IMG/VR virus record: IMGVR_UViG_3300023274_000002
Coordinates: 1-64,000 of that record
Reading direction: 5' to 3' (one strand)
Length of the DNA stretch: 64,000 nucleotides
Origin: a virus
The notes under the pieces were generated by a model. The model made no database searches. It was not told where the DNA came from and was given only the letters and a program-made list of their open reading frames with translations. This document shows, one piece after another, positions 1-8,498 of this stretch. Made by a program: the position numbers and the translations under genes. Within the stretch, counting starts at the first letter, position 1. The number at the start of each line of letters is the position of its first letter.

Positions 1-771
1 TTCCGGCGACGGGATGCGCTCGTAGCCCATCGCGCCGAGCGCGCTGGTATCGACCACGATCGCCGTGCCCGCCGTCGGCAGGTTCGGCGTCGGCATGATG
101 GTCAGACCGGCCAGCACCGGCAGGTCTCCGGACATGGAGATGGTCGTGCCCGACTCGCGGGCCATCGTGCCGAGCAGGTTCAGGTTGCCCATGATGTAGG
201 CGAACGCGAAGTCGTCGACGGCCACCGCGTTGGGCTCGTAGCCCTTGTTGAGCGCGCGGATGGTGGCCTTGGCCCGCAGGAGGTCGAGCAGCATGTTGGC
301 GCCGCCCGCGTTCCAGTTGGCGATCGCCGTCACCGACTGGGTGACGGCCGCCGAGATGATCGCCAGCGCGGTCGAGTCGACCGTGTAGACGATGTAGTTC
401 ACGATCTTCTGAAGGTTGCGCTCGACGACGGGCCCACGGAAGCGCCCGATCTCCTCGTCGGTGATCGGGATCTCCTCGCCCCACTTCACCGGGTTGGCGG
501 TGGCCGCCGTACCGGTCGGCGCGAGCGTGCGCGGGTACTGCGTGCCGGGTGCCACGACCTCGGGGGCCTTGGCGGCGTAGATGGACTCGTCGGTCTCGTA
601 CAGGATCGAAGAGCCCTCGACGCGCTCGGTGAGCAGCGCGTCGGCGATGAAGCGGTTCTCCGCGATCGTGCGCAGCCGACGGGCCACGGCGGTCGGGGTG
701 TTCAGGAACCGCGAGATGGTGAGGACGTCGCCGGACAGCGCTGGCGCTGTGGGCGGGTAGGTCATTGCCAT
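1..771 (-). CDS. Major capsid protein (3' end cut by window edge)
   Basis: Forms the head shell. The 257 visible residues match the actinophage major capsid type: an arm opening MAMTYPPTAPALSGD, then RRLRTIAENRFIADALL near residues 31-47, and VVDTSALGAMG close to the edge. No stop is reached at base 1, so the C-terminus is missing; relatives usually run tens of residues further. ATG 771 is preferred over ATG 765 because AAGGGAG lies 8 bases upstream of it. It is the last visible gene of the leftward head operon, after the decoration protein. The far right edge of the window reads as an in-frame tail and stop for this gene. Confidence 0.85.
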   Translation of the reverse strand, partial: MAMTYPPTAPALSGDVLTISRFLNTPTAVARRLRTIAENRFIADALLTERVEGSSILYETDESIYAAKAPEVVAPGTQYPRTLAPTGTAATANPVKWGEEIPITDEEIGRFRGPVVERNLQKIVNYIVYTVDSTALAIISAAVTQSVTAIANWNAGGANMLLDLLRAKATIRALNKGYEPNAVAVDDFAFAYIMGNLNLLGTMARESGTTISMSGDLPVLAGLTIMPTPNLPTAGTAIVVDTSALGAMGYERIPSPE

Positions 772-784
772 CGGTCAGACTCCC

Positions 785-1156
785 TTACCGGCCGATGAAC
801 CGGCACGTATTGGTGTCAGCGGCAGCGGCCATGGCGACCCCTACGAGCTGCTGGAAAGTGCCCGCGCCGACGGTGGCCACGGCGCCTGCGGCTGCCGCCA
901 CCACGCCGTCGCCGGCTGCGATCGCGCCGGCCGCGGTGCACTCGTGCACCACGCCGGGCAGCGGCCAGACGCCGACCTTTCCGCCGGAGGCGGCGTCGTA
1001 GGCGGCCATGCCGATCGCCTTGGTGCTCGCGGCGCCGGCCGGGCCGACCGTGCCGTTGCCGGTCACCTCAACCAGGCGGCCACCGGTGACGGTTGCGCTG
1101 GCCTGAAGGGTGATCGGAGCTCCGCCGGTGGCAAAGACCGGGGTGTATTCAGGCAC
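785..1156 (-). CDS. Capsid decoration / head-stabilising protein
   Basis: Small Ala/Gly/Val-rich protein of 123 residues (GTG start) with a beta-rich pattern and no Cys/His metal site apart from scattered residues. This composition and its place directly between the protease fusion and the major capsid gene fit the DUF2190-like decoration proteins of siphophages, which bind the expanded capsid. The gap to the upstream gene is 3 bases and to the capsid gene 13 bases, so it is cotranscribed with both. The family call rests mainly on synteny and composition. Confidence 0.65.
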   Translation of the reverse strand: MPEYTPVFATGGAPITLQASATVTGGRLVEVTGNGTVGPAGAASTKAIGMAAYDAASGGKVGVWPLPGVVHECTAAGAIAAGDGVVAAAAGAVATVGAGTFQQLVGVAMAAAADTNTCRFIGR

Positions 1157-1159
1157 GGA

Positions 1160-3496
1160 TCAGCCCTCCGTTCCGTACATGGCGGCGTACGCCATGTCGC
1201 TCTCGTTCTGGCTGATCTCCTGGCCGAGAACACCGGACGCCAGCGTCGGCACCGTGTTCTTCGGCATCAGGTTGATGTAGGCCTCGGTCTCGGCCGGGTT
1301 CTTGTCCCACATCTCCTTGTATGTGGAGAGGCGAGCGACCGGGAACCGGCCGTCCTTGGCGGCCTTCTCGAGCACCTGATCGCGGCGGGTGGCCTCGACG
1401 CGGGCGAACGCCTGCTCGCCCTTGACGGCCATGCCGAGAAGCGCCTTGTAGTTCTCCGGGTCGACCAGGATCGGCCGCTCACCGGCCGGCAGCTTCGCGG
1501 CGAGCGCGGCTACCGGGTCGAGAGACGGTTCGGGCTGCGGGGGGACGAACTGCGCGGCGAATGCCTTCGCGACCTCGTCCTTCGACGCGTCGGGACCGAG
1601 CCCCAACGCCTCCCGCATCTTGACCTCATCCACTGAGGCCTCCTTCGGGGTTGTGGTGGGCCCGGCCGCCGGGTCGGCGTCGGGGGTCTGGTTGTTCTGC
1701 GGAACGGCCTGGCCGATCTTCTCGACCGCGGGGACCTCGGTCTCGATGACTGCGGCGGGCGCGGCTGCCTTCTCGGCGGCCTTGCGGATCGCGGCTCCGG
1801 CCGGGCTCACATCGGGGGCGACGAGGTCCGAGCCGTCCTCCTTTTTGCCGGCCGCGGCGAGAGCGGCCTTGCGGTCGGAGAACCGGACCGGCATCGCGGA
1901 TGCGGCCGCCTTGACGTCCTGGTAGGCGACGGCCACCTCCTGCGGCTCGCCGAAGACGAATTCCTCGCCGGACAGTTCCACCGGGATCCGGAAGAACTTG
2001 CCGGTGGAGTCGTCGGCGGCGATCAGCTCCAGCGGATCGACGTGCATCGCGGTGATGAACATCGAATAACCGGCGGACTCGTAGTAGCGGCGACTGATGT
2101 CCTCCACGGACACCGACGCCTTGACCACGGCCATGTGACCTCCCAGGGTCGTTCGGACGGTTGCCGACGCCCGGGTGGCGCCGAAGACTGCGATGATCTG
2201 GCCGCGGCACCGGGCCCCGCCCGCGCAGCCGATGTACTTGCCGGCCCCGTACGCCGAGTTGGCCTCGTCGAGGGTGTCGAAGCGCCGGCCGTCGATCGAC
2301 TTGCACGGCGCGCACGCCCGGGTGTCGTTCAGCTCGCTGGCGTAGTACGTGACGTTGTCGCCCTCGTAGCCGTCAAGCACCCGGCGCCATCCGGTCATCT
2401 GCGCGGCCGACAGCGCGCCGCCGAGCTGGTCACGCAGGAAGCGGTCGGACAGGCTGGACAGGTAGTCGTCGACGATGCCCGCGACGTGCTTGCCGTCGCC
2501 GGTTCCGAGCGCCTGCGCCGCGGTGCGGGATGCTGCTGACGCCGTGCTGGCAGCCATGGTCGCGGCGACCGCATCGGCCGTCTCGCGCACGTCGTCGTCG
2601 GTGATCTCGGGCAGGGCCAGCGTCACGCCCTGGAGCTGCGCGGCGGCCACCTGCTCTTTGGCGGCCTTCACGGCGACAGAGCGCATCGACGAGATGAGCA
2701 GGGCGGCAGCCACCGCGCTGTCCACCGTGATGTCCCCGAGCGTGTCCGGCGCGCTGTCCACCGCGTCGGACACCTGCGCTGCGAGTTCGTCCCGCTGCGC
2801 TTGCGAAACGTCCGCCCAGTCGTCCACGAGGCTGTCCAGCGCGCTGTCCCACTGTTCGCGCAGCCGGGTGAAGTCGACCCCGGACCGCTTCTCCTCCGCC
2901 GTCGGCTCGCGCGGCTCGTCGGCGGCCAGTTTCACGCTGACCGTCATCAGCCGGCTGCCCACACCCGCCTTGACCGGCTCGGGGGCGGCCGACTGCGTGA
3001 ACGCGGCGTAGACGTCCTGCATGCTCTTGAGCACGCCGACACCCGGCGCATAGACGCCGAGCAGGCTCAGCGCGGTGATGACCGCCGGGTGAGTGTGCCC
3101 GACCTGGCAGACGAACGGGCGCCAGATCTCGATCGACCGGTCCGGGTACGCCGCGGCGAGTACCGAGAGCCCGTTCTCGTCCGCGTCGGCCAGCCACGCC
3201 GGCATCCCGGTCAGGTCGCCCACGATCTTCGGCCCGTCGACACGCATGTTGGCGACCCACCCGACGGCCGGCTCGCCGTCCCACCGCACGCCCGAGTCGG
3301 AGTCCTCCTCGGCGTGCCCCAGCTTGATCACCGGGTTGCGCACGCCGGGACACTCGAGCGCGGCGACCGCCGCGGCGAAGTCTTCGTTCGTGAAGGTCGT
3401 CTCGCCGGTGGAGGCCTTCCACGTCCCGACGGCCGCCAGCTCGATCCCGTGCAGCGTGCGCAGCGGGACCGGTGTGCGGATCTCGAGGTCGGTCAT
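1160..3496 (-). CDS. Capsid maturation protease - MuF-like - scaffold fusion
   Basis: A 778-residue head-assembly protein. Residues about 1-160 resemble the Mu gpI-type protease (VIKLGH, WDGEPAVGWVANMRVDG, YPDRSIEIWRPF). Residues about 210-440 are MuF-like, with the Cys motif RACAPCKSIDGRRF near 393 and CAGGARC near 424. The last 150 residues (REALGLGPDASKDEVAKAF onward) resemble the helical scaffold part of phage I proteins. The MuF part thus appears to sit between protease and scaffold halves. The ATG at 3496 overlaps the upstream stop as ATGA, which decides the start against an in-frame extension. It should cut itself and the capsid subunits during head maturation. Confidence 0.78.
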   Translation of the reverse strand: MTDLEIRTPVPLRTLHGIELAAVGTWKASTGETTFTNEDFAAAVAALECPGVRNPVIKLGHAEEDSDSGVRWDGEPAVGWVANMRVDGPKIVGDLTGMPAWLADADENGLSVLAAAYPDRSIEIWRPFVCQVGHTHPAVITALSLLGVYAPGVGVLKSMQDVYAAFTQSAAPEPVKAGVGSRLMTVSVKLAADEPREPTAEEKRSGVDFTRLREQWDSALDSLVDDWADVSQAQRDELAAQVSDAVDSAPDTLGDITVDSAVAAALLISSMRSVAVKAAKEQVAAAQLQGVTLALPEITDDDVRETADAVAATMAASTASAASRTAAQALGTGDGKHVAGIVDDYLSSLSDRFLRDQLGGALSAAQMTGWRRVLDGYEGDNVTYYASELNDTRACAPCKSIDGRRFDTLDEANSAYGAGKYIGCAGGARCRGQIIAVFGATRASATVRTTLGGHMAVVKASVSVEDISRRYYESAGYSMFITAMHVDPLELIAADDSTGKFFRIPVELSGEEFVFGEPQEVAVAYQDVKAAASAMPVRFSDRKAALAAAGKKEDGSDLVAPDVSPAGAAIRKAAEKAAAPAAVIETEVPAVEKIGQAVPQNNQTPDADPAAGPTTTPKEASVDEVKMREALGLGPDASKDEVAKAFAAQFVPPQPEPSLDPVAALAAKLPAGERPILVDPENYKALLGMAVKGEQAFARVEATRRDQVLEKAAKDGRFPVARLSTYKEMWDKNPAETEAYINLMPKNTVPTLASGVLGQEISQNESDMAYAAMYGTEG

Positions 3497-3768
3497 ACCG
3501 TGATCCGGGCGTGGTTCTCGCGGACGTGCTGCCAGGGGGACGATCCGTCCATCGGGACGCGTGCCGGACACAGTGAGCACAGCCAGAGCACGCCGCAGTC
3601 GCATGCGTTCAATCCGGCCCCACCGATCATCAGGCCGAGTTGGATCACGCCCGCATCGGTCATGGCGATGACCGCCTGCTCTTCACGCAGGTCGCCGCAG
3701 TCCAGGCACAGCGCCGGCCGGACATCCCCGAGCGCCACGTACGAGCCGGCAAGGTTTACGGACGTCAC
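3493..3768 (-). CDS. Cys-rich hypothetical protein in head operon
   Basis: Function not recognised. 91 residues with two paired-Cys clusters (CLDCGD near residue 21; ACDCGVLWLCSLC in the second half) that could hold one zinc. It is locked between the portal and the protease fusion by ATGA overlaps at both ends, so it is translated with them. It may be a minor assembly factor; that is inference from position only. Confidence 0.7.
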   Translation of the reverse strand: MTSVNLAGSYVALGDVRPALCLDCGDLREEQAVIAMTDAGVIQLGLMIGGAGLNACDCGVLWLCSLCPARVPMDGSSPWQHVRENHARITV

Positions 3769-5045
3769 GCCGGCACCTGCTCATTGGTCCGGCCGGCCTC
3801 AATCGCAGGCTGGACCGGTGCGACCGGCTCGGGCTGCGCAGACTCGCGCTGCTGCTCGGTGAGGACCGGCAGGTTGTAGCGCAACCGCAGGTCGTTCTCC
3901 AGCGTCAGCTCCGGCGTCAGTGCCTTGCAGGCGACCAGCGCGCTGATGGCCTCGCTGGTGATCTCCGGGCGGTTGATGTCCGTACACAGCACCGAGGGAA
4001 CGGGTTCGTCCTCGCCCCAGTTGAAATCCACCATCTCGATGTTGAGCCTGGTCATCGGCGCGGTGACCTCTTTGGCGGTCGCCGACCAACTCATCTGGAG
4101 CAGACCGATCACCGTTTCGCCGAGTGCTCGGTTGCCCGTGCTGGCCGAGTCGAGGTTCAGGATCTCGGCGAGCACCGAGGTCGCGATCTGCGCGTCCAGG
4201 TAGTTGATGAACTCCATCGTGTTCGGCACGGATCCGGTCAGGCCGGTGAGGTTGAACTTCCAGCCCTGCGGGATGCCGAGGCCCGCCTGATCGCCCGCCC
4301 GGAATCCGGCCGCGATCTGCGCCGCAGTGGTCACGTCGGCGGGCGCCGGGTTCGGTCCGGTCTCGACGTTGGGCACGCCCATGGCGAAGCGCCGGTTCGA
4401 CTGGGCGAGCACCCGCCACATCTCGTGCTTGATCAGCCATGGCGAGTAGGACGCGCGCAGCATGGAGCGGCCCTGCCACGCCGAGCCCTCGCGCCGGTGG
4501 GAGTACCACAGCAGATCCTTGGCGGCGATCAGCTTCCGGGAGCCGGACTGCTTGACGCCCTTGAGCGAGCCGTCGTCATTGGTCTCGATGTCGGTGATCG
4601 TCTGCGGCAGCCGCTCGGACAGCTCGGCGAGCCGCGCCCGCATCGGGTCGCCGCCGACGTCGTACCGCTTGGCGAACGGGCTGAAGCCGAACGGCAGCAT
4701 GAGCAGCGCCATCCGCAGGTGCTCGTCCCACATCACGCCGCGGCGCCGGGCCGGGCCCGGGCCGTCGTTGTCGCCCGCGATCGGCAGCCCCCACGCGTCC
4801 GCGCAAAAAGCGGCCACCTCGTCACGCACCCCGCGGGGGTTGATGGCGTAGGTGGCCGATTGGAGCGGCAGCGCATAGGAGTCGAGCACCGCGGAAACCT
4901 GCGGGTCGGTGCGCATCTTGGCGTACGTCGCCGTCGACAACGGGAAGGTCAGCGCCGGCACGTTTTCGAACAGGTCCATCGCCATCGCGTCGTACTGCGT
5001 GCCCATGGACCCTGCGGCGGTGCGCGGAGCGTCGGCGATCGGCAC
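3765..5045 (-). CDS. Portal protein
   Basis: Dodecameric portal at the head vertex through which DNA is packaged and ejected. The 426 residues resemble the DUF935/Mu gp29 portal type: an N-terminal MRTDPQVSAVLDSYALPLQS segment, a central region around LPFGFSPFAKRYD, and EMVDFNWGEDEPVPSV in the C-terminal third. Two GTG codons compete for the start: AGGAGG lies 5-6 bases before GTG 5045 but abuts GTG 5051, so 5045 is chosen. It is separated from terminase by the rightward gene 5068-5850, an unusual interruption. Confidence 0.82.
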   Translation of the reverse strand: MPIADAPRTAAGSMGTQYDAMAMDLFENVPALTFPLSTATYAKMRTDPQVSAVLDSYALPLQSATYAINPRGVRDEVAAFCADAWGLPIAGDNDGPGPARRRGVMWDEHLRMALLMLPFGFSPFAKRYDVGGDPMRARLAELSERLPQTITDIETNDDGSLKGVKQSGSRKLIAAKDLLWYSHRREGSAWQGRSMLRASYSPWLIKHEMWRVLAQSNRRFAMGVPNVETGPNPAPADVTTAAQIAAGFRAGDQAGLGIPQGWKFNLTGLTGSVPNTMEFINYLDAQIATSVLAEILNLDSASTGNRALGETVIGLLQMSWSATAKEVTAPMTRLNIEMVDFNWGEDEPVPSVLCTDINRPEITSEAISALVACKALTPELTLENDLRLRYNLPVLTEQQRESAQPEPVAPVQPAIEAGRTNEQVPA

Positions 5046-5067
5046 GGGCACCTCCTACGATCAGGGC

Positions 5068-5850
5068 ATGGAGACGATGGACGTGTACGTGGTGCTGAGC
5101 CTGTGGAAAGAGCGCGCCTCGGTAGTCGGCGTCGGCGCGGACCTGGCCAGCGCCGAAGAGATCGCCGACCGGCTCGGCGTGCCGTACCTGTGGGGCGACT
5201 GGTGGATCAGCGTCAATCCGGACAGCGGCATCAGAGGGAGGGGCGCACGGTGGGCGGACGGTTCGCTACATCCCGATCACCAGCAGAAAATCGTCCGGGT
5301 GCCGTTGGCCGGCATGGTCAAGGTGCCACCGCCCGGCGAGGTGGTCTACGAGACGGGCGGGATCATTGACGTGCCGCTCGGGATGGATCGGATCATCGGC
5401 TCAGCGTCGGCGCCGAACGTCACCCCTCAGCCGGCCATCCCGCCCGGGCTGACCGTGGATCGGCTGAAGCAGGTGATCGCCGAGCTGCACGGGAATCGGG
5501 GAGTCATCGACGAAGCGCGGGTCGGCGACGGGCCCGCGTGGGAGTGGCTGAAGGCCGGGCTGGACCGGCTGACCACCTACCCCAGCGCCGCGCCCATGCC
5601 TGACTCGCGGGCCGCGGCGATGATCTGGGGGATCCCGATCCGGCTTGATCCGAACATGCCGAAGGATGAGATCCACATGGGCGACACGGTGTTCATCGTC
5701 GGCAGCGAGGAGGGCCGGGTCCGTCCGGGCACCGTGGTCCGGATCGACCAGGCCGAACTGCGGCGAGCCGTTCAGGAGAACACCGTGCGCGACCTGCGCA
5801 AGCATCTGCGCCTCGGCCGCGACGATCCCGGGTATCGCCCGGGGGCGTGA
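5068..5850 (+). CDS. Rightward insertion gene between terminase and portal (moron-like), unknown function
   Basis: Function not recognised; 260 residues, no membrane segment or signal peptide. The middle has a helix-rich stretch (TVDRLKQVIAELHGNRGV) and the end holds MIWGIPIRLDPNMP. It runs against the head operon. Its stop TGA at 5848-5850 is followed directly by the terminase stop (TGATCA across both). TACGAT at 5056-5061 lies six bases before ATG 5068, the same -10-to-ATG spacing as the leaderless genes at 41684 and 44621, so the transcript may be leaderless. ATG 5077, preceded by GGAG, is the alternative. It looks like an independently expressed late insertion. Confidence 0.72.
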   Translation: METMDVYVVLSLWKERASVVGVGADLASAEEIADRLGVPYLWGDWWISVNPDSGIRGRGARWADGSLHPDHQQKIVRVPLAGMVKVPPPGEVVYETGGIIDVPLGMDRIIGSASAPNVTPQPAIPPGLTVDRLKQVIAELHGNRGVIDEARVGDGPAWEWLKAGLDRLTTYPSAAPMPDSRAAAMIWGIPIRLDPNMPKDEIHMGDTVFIVGSEEGRVRPGTVVRIDQAELRRAVQENTVRDLRKHLRLGRDDPGYRPGA

Positions 5851-7482
5851 TCACCAGTCCACGGTATCCAGGCTGATGCCGCTCGGCAGGCCGGTAGCGG
5901 CCTCGAACGCGGCGTCGCTGTCGACGCGGTCACGCATCGGGCGGGGCGGCGGCGGCGGCGGGGTCCAGTGGGCGGCCGAGATGCGGGCGGCGTACGCGAG
6001 CGTGTCCACCTGGTCGTCGTTAGCCCACGTCGGGAAGCCCGCGATCTCGTCTTCCCACTCGTCCAGCCATAGCGCGAACTCGGGCCAGAACACCGTGTGC
6101 GCGCGCAGCCGGTTCGCCGCGGGGATGGCCCGGGTCAGCTTGTCCTTGTCCGGCGTGACCATCTGGATCCGGATGCCGGCCTTGGTCGCGTCGCGGATCA
6201 GCGTGGAGCCGATGAATCCCTTCTCCACGTAGACGTCCGGCGCGGCCCACTTGCGGCACATCGGCTGCACCATGTCCCAGTGCGCGCTTTCGCCGACCTT
6301 CTGCCGCTTGCGGTCGAGCAGGACCAGCCGACCGTCCATGGTGATCGCCCACGCGGCGGCCACCGTCCAGTCGGCGGAGCGCTTGGTGCTCTCGGCTAGG
6401 TCCATCGTGATGAACCGCGTCATGTCGCCGAGGAACAGGCGCACGCCGTCGATGCTGATCTGTGCGCCGTGCGTCGGGTCGTGGTGCGAATGGTCCGGAT
6501 CGAGGTACTGCCAGTACCGGAAGTCGGCCCGGGAGAACAGGTTGCCCTCGGCCGCCACCGGCGTCTGCATGTAGATCGAGTTCCAGACGTACAGCGACCG
6601 CTTCGCCTTGAGTCCGAGGAAGTAGCCCGGGGCCCGGCGCTGCACGCTGATCAGCTCGCCCCGCGGGCTGTAGGCCGACGCGCCGTCGCCACCGCGGACC
6701 AGCGGGATCGAGGGGTCGCGGACCGCGGGGATCCGGAGCACCTTCCACTCGCCGGGCTCGCCCTTGAGCAGTTTGCCGGCCAGGTCGTCGGCGTGCCAGC
6801 GGGTCAACATCAGCACGACGCGGGCGCGGCTGGACAACCGGGTCGCCGAGTCGGACTCCCACCAGTCCCACGCCCGCTTGCGGTACGTCGGCGATTCGGC
6901 CTCGGCCCGGCCGTGCAGCGGGTCGTCGATCACGAGCAGATCAACGGGCTCGCCGGTGATGCCCCCCTGCACGCCCACACTCAGCACCCGGCCGCCGGCC
7001 GTGGTCTCGAAGTTGCTCATCGACTTCGAGCCGTACTGGAGCTGGATGCCGAACTCCGGGTGCTGCTCGATCATCCGGTGGATCCACTTCCCCCACCGCT
7101 CGGCCTTCTCCGCCGAGTACGAGACGATGGCGATCCGCAACGTCGGGTCCTGCGCGAGCATCCACAGCGGGAACCAGCACGAGGTGCGGGTGCTCTTGCC
7201 CTCCTGCGGCGGGACGAAAATCATCTGTCGGCCGGTGGCGCCCGGAGCGCTGGCGAGATCCACCAAGGCCTCGTCGATGGCGTCCAGCGCGGGAGTCTGG
7301 CGGGTGCGCGGCTCGTAGGCCTTGGCAAGCGCGCCCGGGGTCGGGTAGCGCTCGCGGAACTCAGACCGACTCAGCGCCGCCGTCTGGACGCGGACCTGCT
7401 TGTACTGCTCCAGCTTGGCTATCAGGGATGCCAGTTCGGCGTCGGAACTCGTCGATAGCATCGCGGAGAAGTCGATCGACAT
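5851..7482 (-). CDS. Terminase large subunit
   Basis: DNA-packaging motor. The 543 residues show an ATPase half with a deviant Walker A (PPQEGKST), Walker B (LLVIDDP), coupling region (VVLMLTRWHADDLAGKLL), and a nuclease half with acidic residues in TMDLAEST, VYVEKGFIGS and QVDTLAYAAR. ATG 7482 has GGAGAGTC upstream and is chosen over further in-frame codons. The gene overlaps the small subunit by about 120 bases, much more than its neighbours, suggesting translational coupling. The stop abuts the convergent gene 5068-5850. Confidence 0.92.
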   Translation of the reverse strand: MSIDFSAMLSTSSDAELASLIAKLEQYKQVRVQTAALSRSEFRERYPTPGALAKAYEPRTRQTPALDAIDEALVDLASAPGATGRQMIFVPPQEGKSTRTSCWFPLWMLAQDPTLRIAIVSYSAEKAERWGKWIHRMIEQHPEFGIQLQYGSKSMSNFETTAGGRVLSVGVQGGITGEPVDLLVIDDPLHGRAEAESPTYRKRAWDWWESDSATRLSSRARVVLMLTRWHADDLAGKLLKGEPGEWKVLRIPAVRDPSIPLVRGGDGASAYSPRGELISVQRRAPGYFLGLKAKRSLYVWNSIYMQTPVAAEGNLFSRADFRYWQYLDPDHSHHDPTHGAQISIDGVRLFLGDMTRFITMDLAESTKRSADWTVAAAWAITMDGRLVLLDRKRQKVGESAHWDMVQPMCRKWAAPDVYVEKGFIGSTLIRDATKAGIRIQMVTPDKDKLTRAIPAANRLRAHTVFWPEFALWLDEWEDEIAGFPTWANDDQVDTLAYAARISAAHWTPPPPPPRPMRDRVDSDAAFEAATGLPSGISLDTVDW

Positions 7483-7840
7483 CCGACTCTCCGATCTCCA
7501 CCTTGACGGGAGCGTTCTCGCCGCGGAGCTCACTGATCTGCCGGATGATCAGACGCGCCTCACGCATCATTTTCTCGTCGCCGTCCATCGCCCGGGGCAT
7601 CGCGGCGGTGAGCAGGGCTTCGAGCCGGTCGAGGCTTTCCTGTACGTAGAGGTCGGTCTCGCGGTAGGCGAGCGTCTGGCGTTCCTTCATCAACGCCTTC
7701 ACCGCGTTGTAGGCGTTCGACCGGTTGGCGTAGCCCGCGCCCTCGGCGACTTCGTCCCAGGTCTTGCCCAGGCGGCGAAGCTTCAGAGCCTCGAGCCGCA
7801 TGCGGTAGCTCTCGGCCTTCTGGTCCGGTCCACCTATCAT
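7361..7840 (-). CDS. Terminase small subunit-like HTH protein
   Basis: 159 residues with an N-terminal helix-turn-helix (LRRLGKTWDEVAEGAGYANRS, residues about 20-40) as expected for DNA recognition by a small terminase, then a long helical stretch with ERQTLAYRETDLYVQESLDRLE. Directly upstream of, and overlapping, the large subunit. ATG 7840 is preferred because GAGAGG lies 8 bases before it. No sequence-level proof of the family beyond the HTH and synteny. Confidence 0.72.
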   Translation of the reverse strand: MIGGPDQKAESYRMRLEALKLRRLGKTWDEVAEGAGYANRSNAYNAVKALMKERQTLAYRETDLYVQESLDRLEALLTAAMPRAMDGDEKMMREARLIIRQISELRGENAPVKVEIGESDVDRLLRDAIDEFRRRTGIPDSQAGAVQAGPRPDGGAESV

Positions 7841-7863
7841 CGGGCACACCTCTCTAGCGCGGA

Positions 7864-7893
7864 ATTCTGGCACACGCTGCGATCATCCGCCAA
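7864..7893 (-). promoter_or_regulatory. Candidate promoter for the terminase/head operon
   Basis: On the minus strand TTGGCG (7888-7893) and CAGAAT (7864-7869) are 18 bases apart, in the 89-base gap upstream of the small terminase, the largest intergenic space between 8.3 kb and the capsid gene. The match is modest and other arrangements are possible. Confidence 0.3.
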
Positions 7894-7929
7894 CAGCCTC
7901 CTGTTCACCGACCGAACCGGAGCGGCAAC

Positions 7930-8139
7930 TCACTCGCTGGAGTCACGCGTGATGTTCGCGCCGAAGATGATCACGAACTCGGCCGCTGCCATCGCCCGAG
8001 CCTCGGCGTCGGTGTAGCCCTGGCTGAGGAAATAGGCGCGCTGACCGGCCAGCCACTCATGGAACGGCTCCACCTGCTCGGTCAGCGACATCAACATGCT
8101 GCGCGTCTGCTGCCGGACGTCGGGCATCTCCGTACTCAT
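7930..8139 (-). CDS. Small hypothetical protein
   Basis: 69 residues, mostly helical, with an EWLAGQRAYFLSQGYTDAEARAMAAAEF core and no known motif beyond this. The ATGA overlap at 8136-8139 fixes the start. Last gene before the terminase unit; a promoter-sized gap of 89 bases follows it. Confidence 0.6.
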   Translation of the reverse strand: MSTEMPDVRQQTRSMLMSLTEQVEPFHEWLAGQRAYFLSQGYTDAEARAMAAAEFVIIFGANITRDSSE

Positions 8140-8333
8140 CCTGCCTCCTGCTCTCGTACCCACTCGGCATGCGCGAGCATGACGGCCTCGACCGGGTAGA
8201 GCGCGGCGCGGCGGCCACGGCGCCCGTACTGCGCCCCGACCGCCGCCACGTTCTTGAGCCGGCGAGCCAGCTCCCTGCGAGGAATGGGCGGCCGCATCGC
8301 CTCGGCCGCCTCGGTGATGGTCAGTCCACGCAT
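8136..8333 (-). CDS. Small HTH-like DNA-binding protein
   Basis: 65 residues reading RGLTITEAAEAM then RRELARRLKNVAAVGAQYGR, a pattern like a winged-helix/excisionase-type reader. ATG 8333 has no clear ribosome site, so the start could be leaderless. It overlaps the next gene as ATGA. Role unknown; a regulator of the adjoining head operon is possible. Confidence 0.5.
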   Translation of the reverse strand: MRGLTITEAAEAMRPPIPRRELARRLKNVAAVGAQYGRRGRRAALYPVEAVMLAHAEWVREQEAG

Positions 8334-8372
8334 GAGGGATGATGAATCGCGTACGAGAAGGGGGGCGGATTC

Positions 8373-8498
8373 GTGGCGTCGTGGTGGGCCAAGCAATGGA
8401 GTGACCAGCACTTTCTCCGCACGCTCCTGATCTCCTTCCTACTCCTTGCGGGATTCGTTGCCGTCGCCGTTCTCGGGATGACGGGCATTCTTCCCTGA
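8373..8498 (+). CDS. Small rightward membrane protein hidden in the leftward cluster
   Basis: 41 residues: a polar, Trp-rich start (MASWWAKQWSDQHFLR) then one hydrophobic segment TLLISFLLLAGFVAVAVLG. GTG 8373 follows an AAGGGGGGCGG ribosome site. It sits in the 105-base gap between two leftward genes and overlaps the 3' end of the next (8439-9065) tail to tail by 60 bases. The sequence looks coding (amphipathic N-terminus plus a clean membrane helix), but there is no homology evidence. Confidence 0.5.
   Translation: MASWWAKQWSDQHFLRTLLISFLLLAGFVAVAVLGMTGILP

Noticed and set aside
1620-3700. Long opposite-strand and other-frame ORFs through the head region
   Set aside because: They lie inside the protease/portal genes, use rare-looking Arg/Gly/Ala-rich sequence typical of reverse frames in high-GC DNA, and lack ribosome sites and overlaps.
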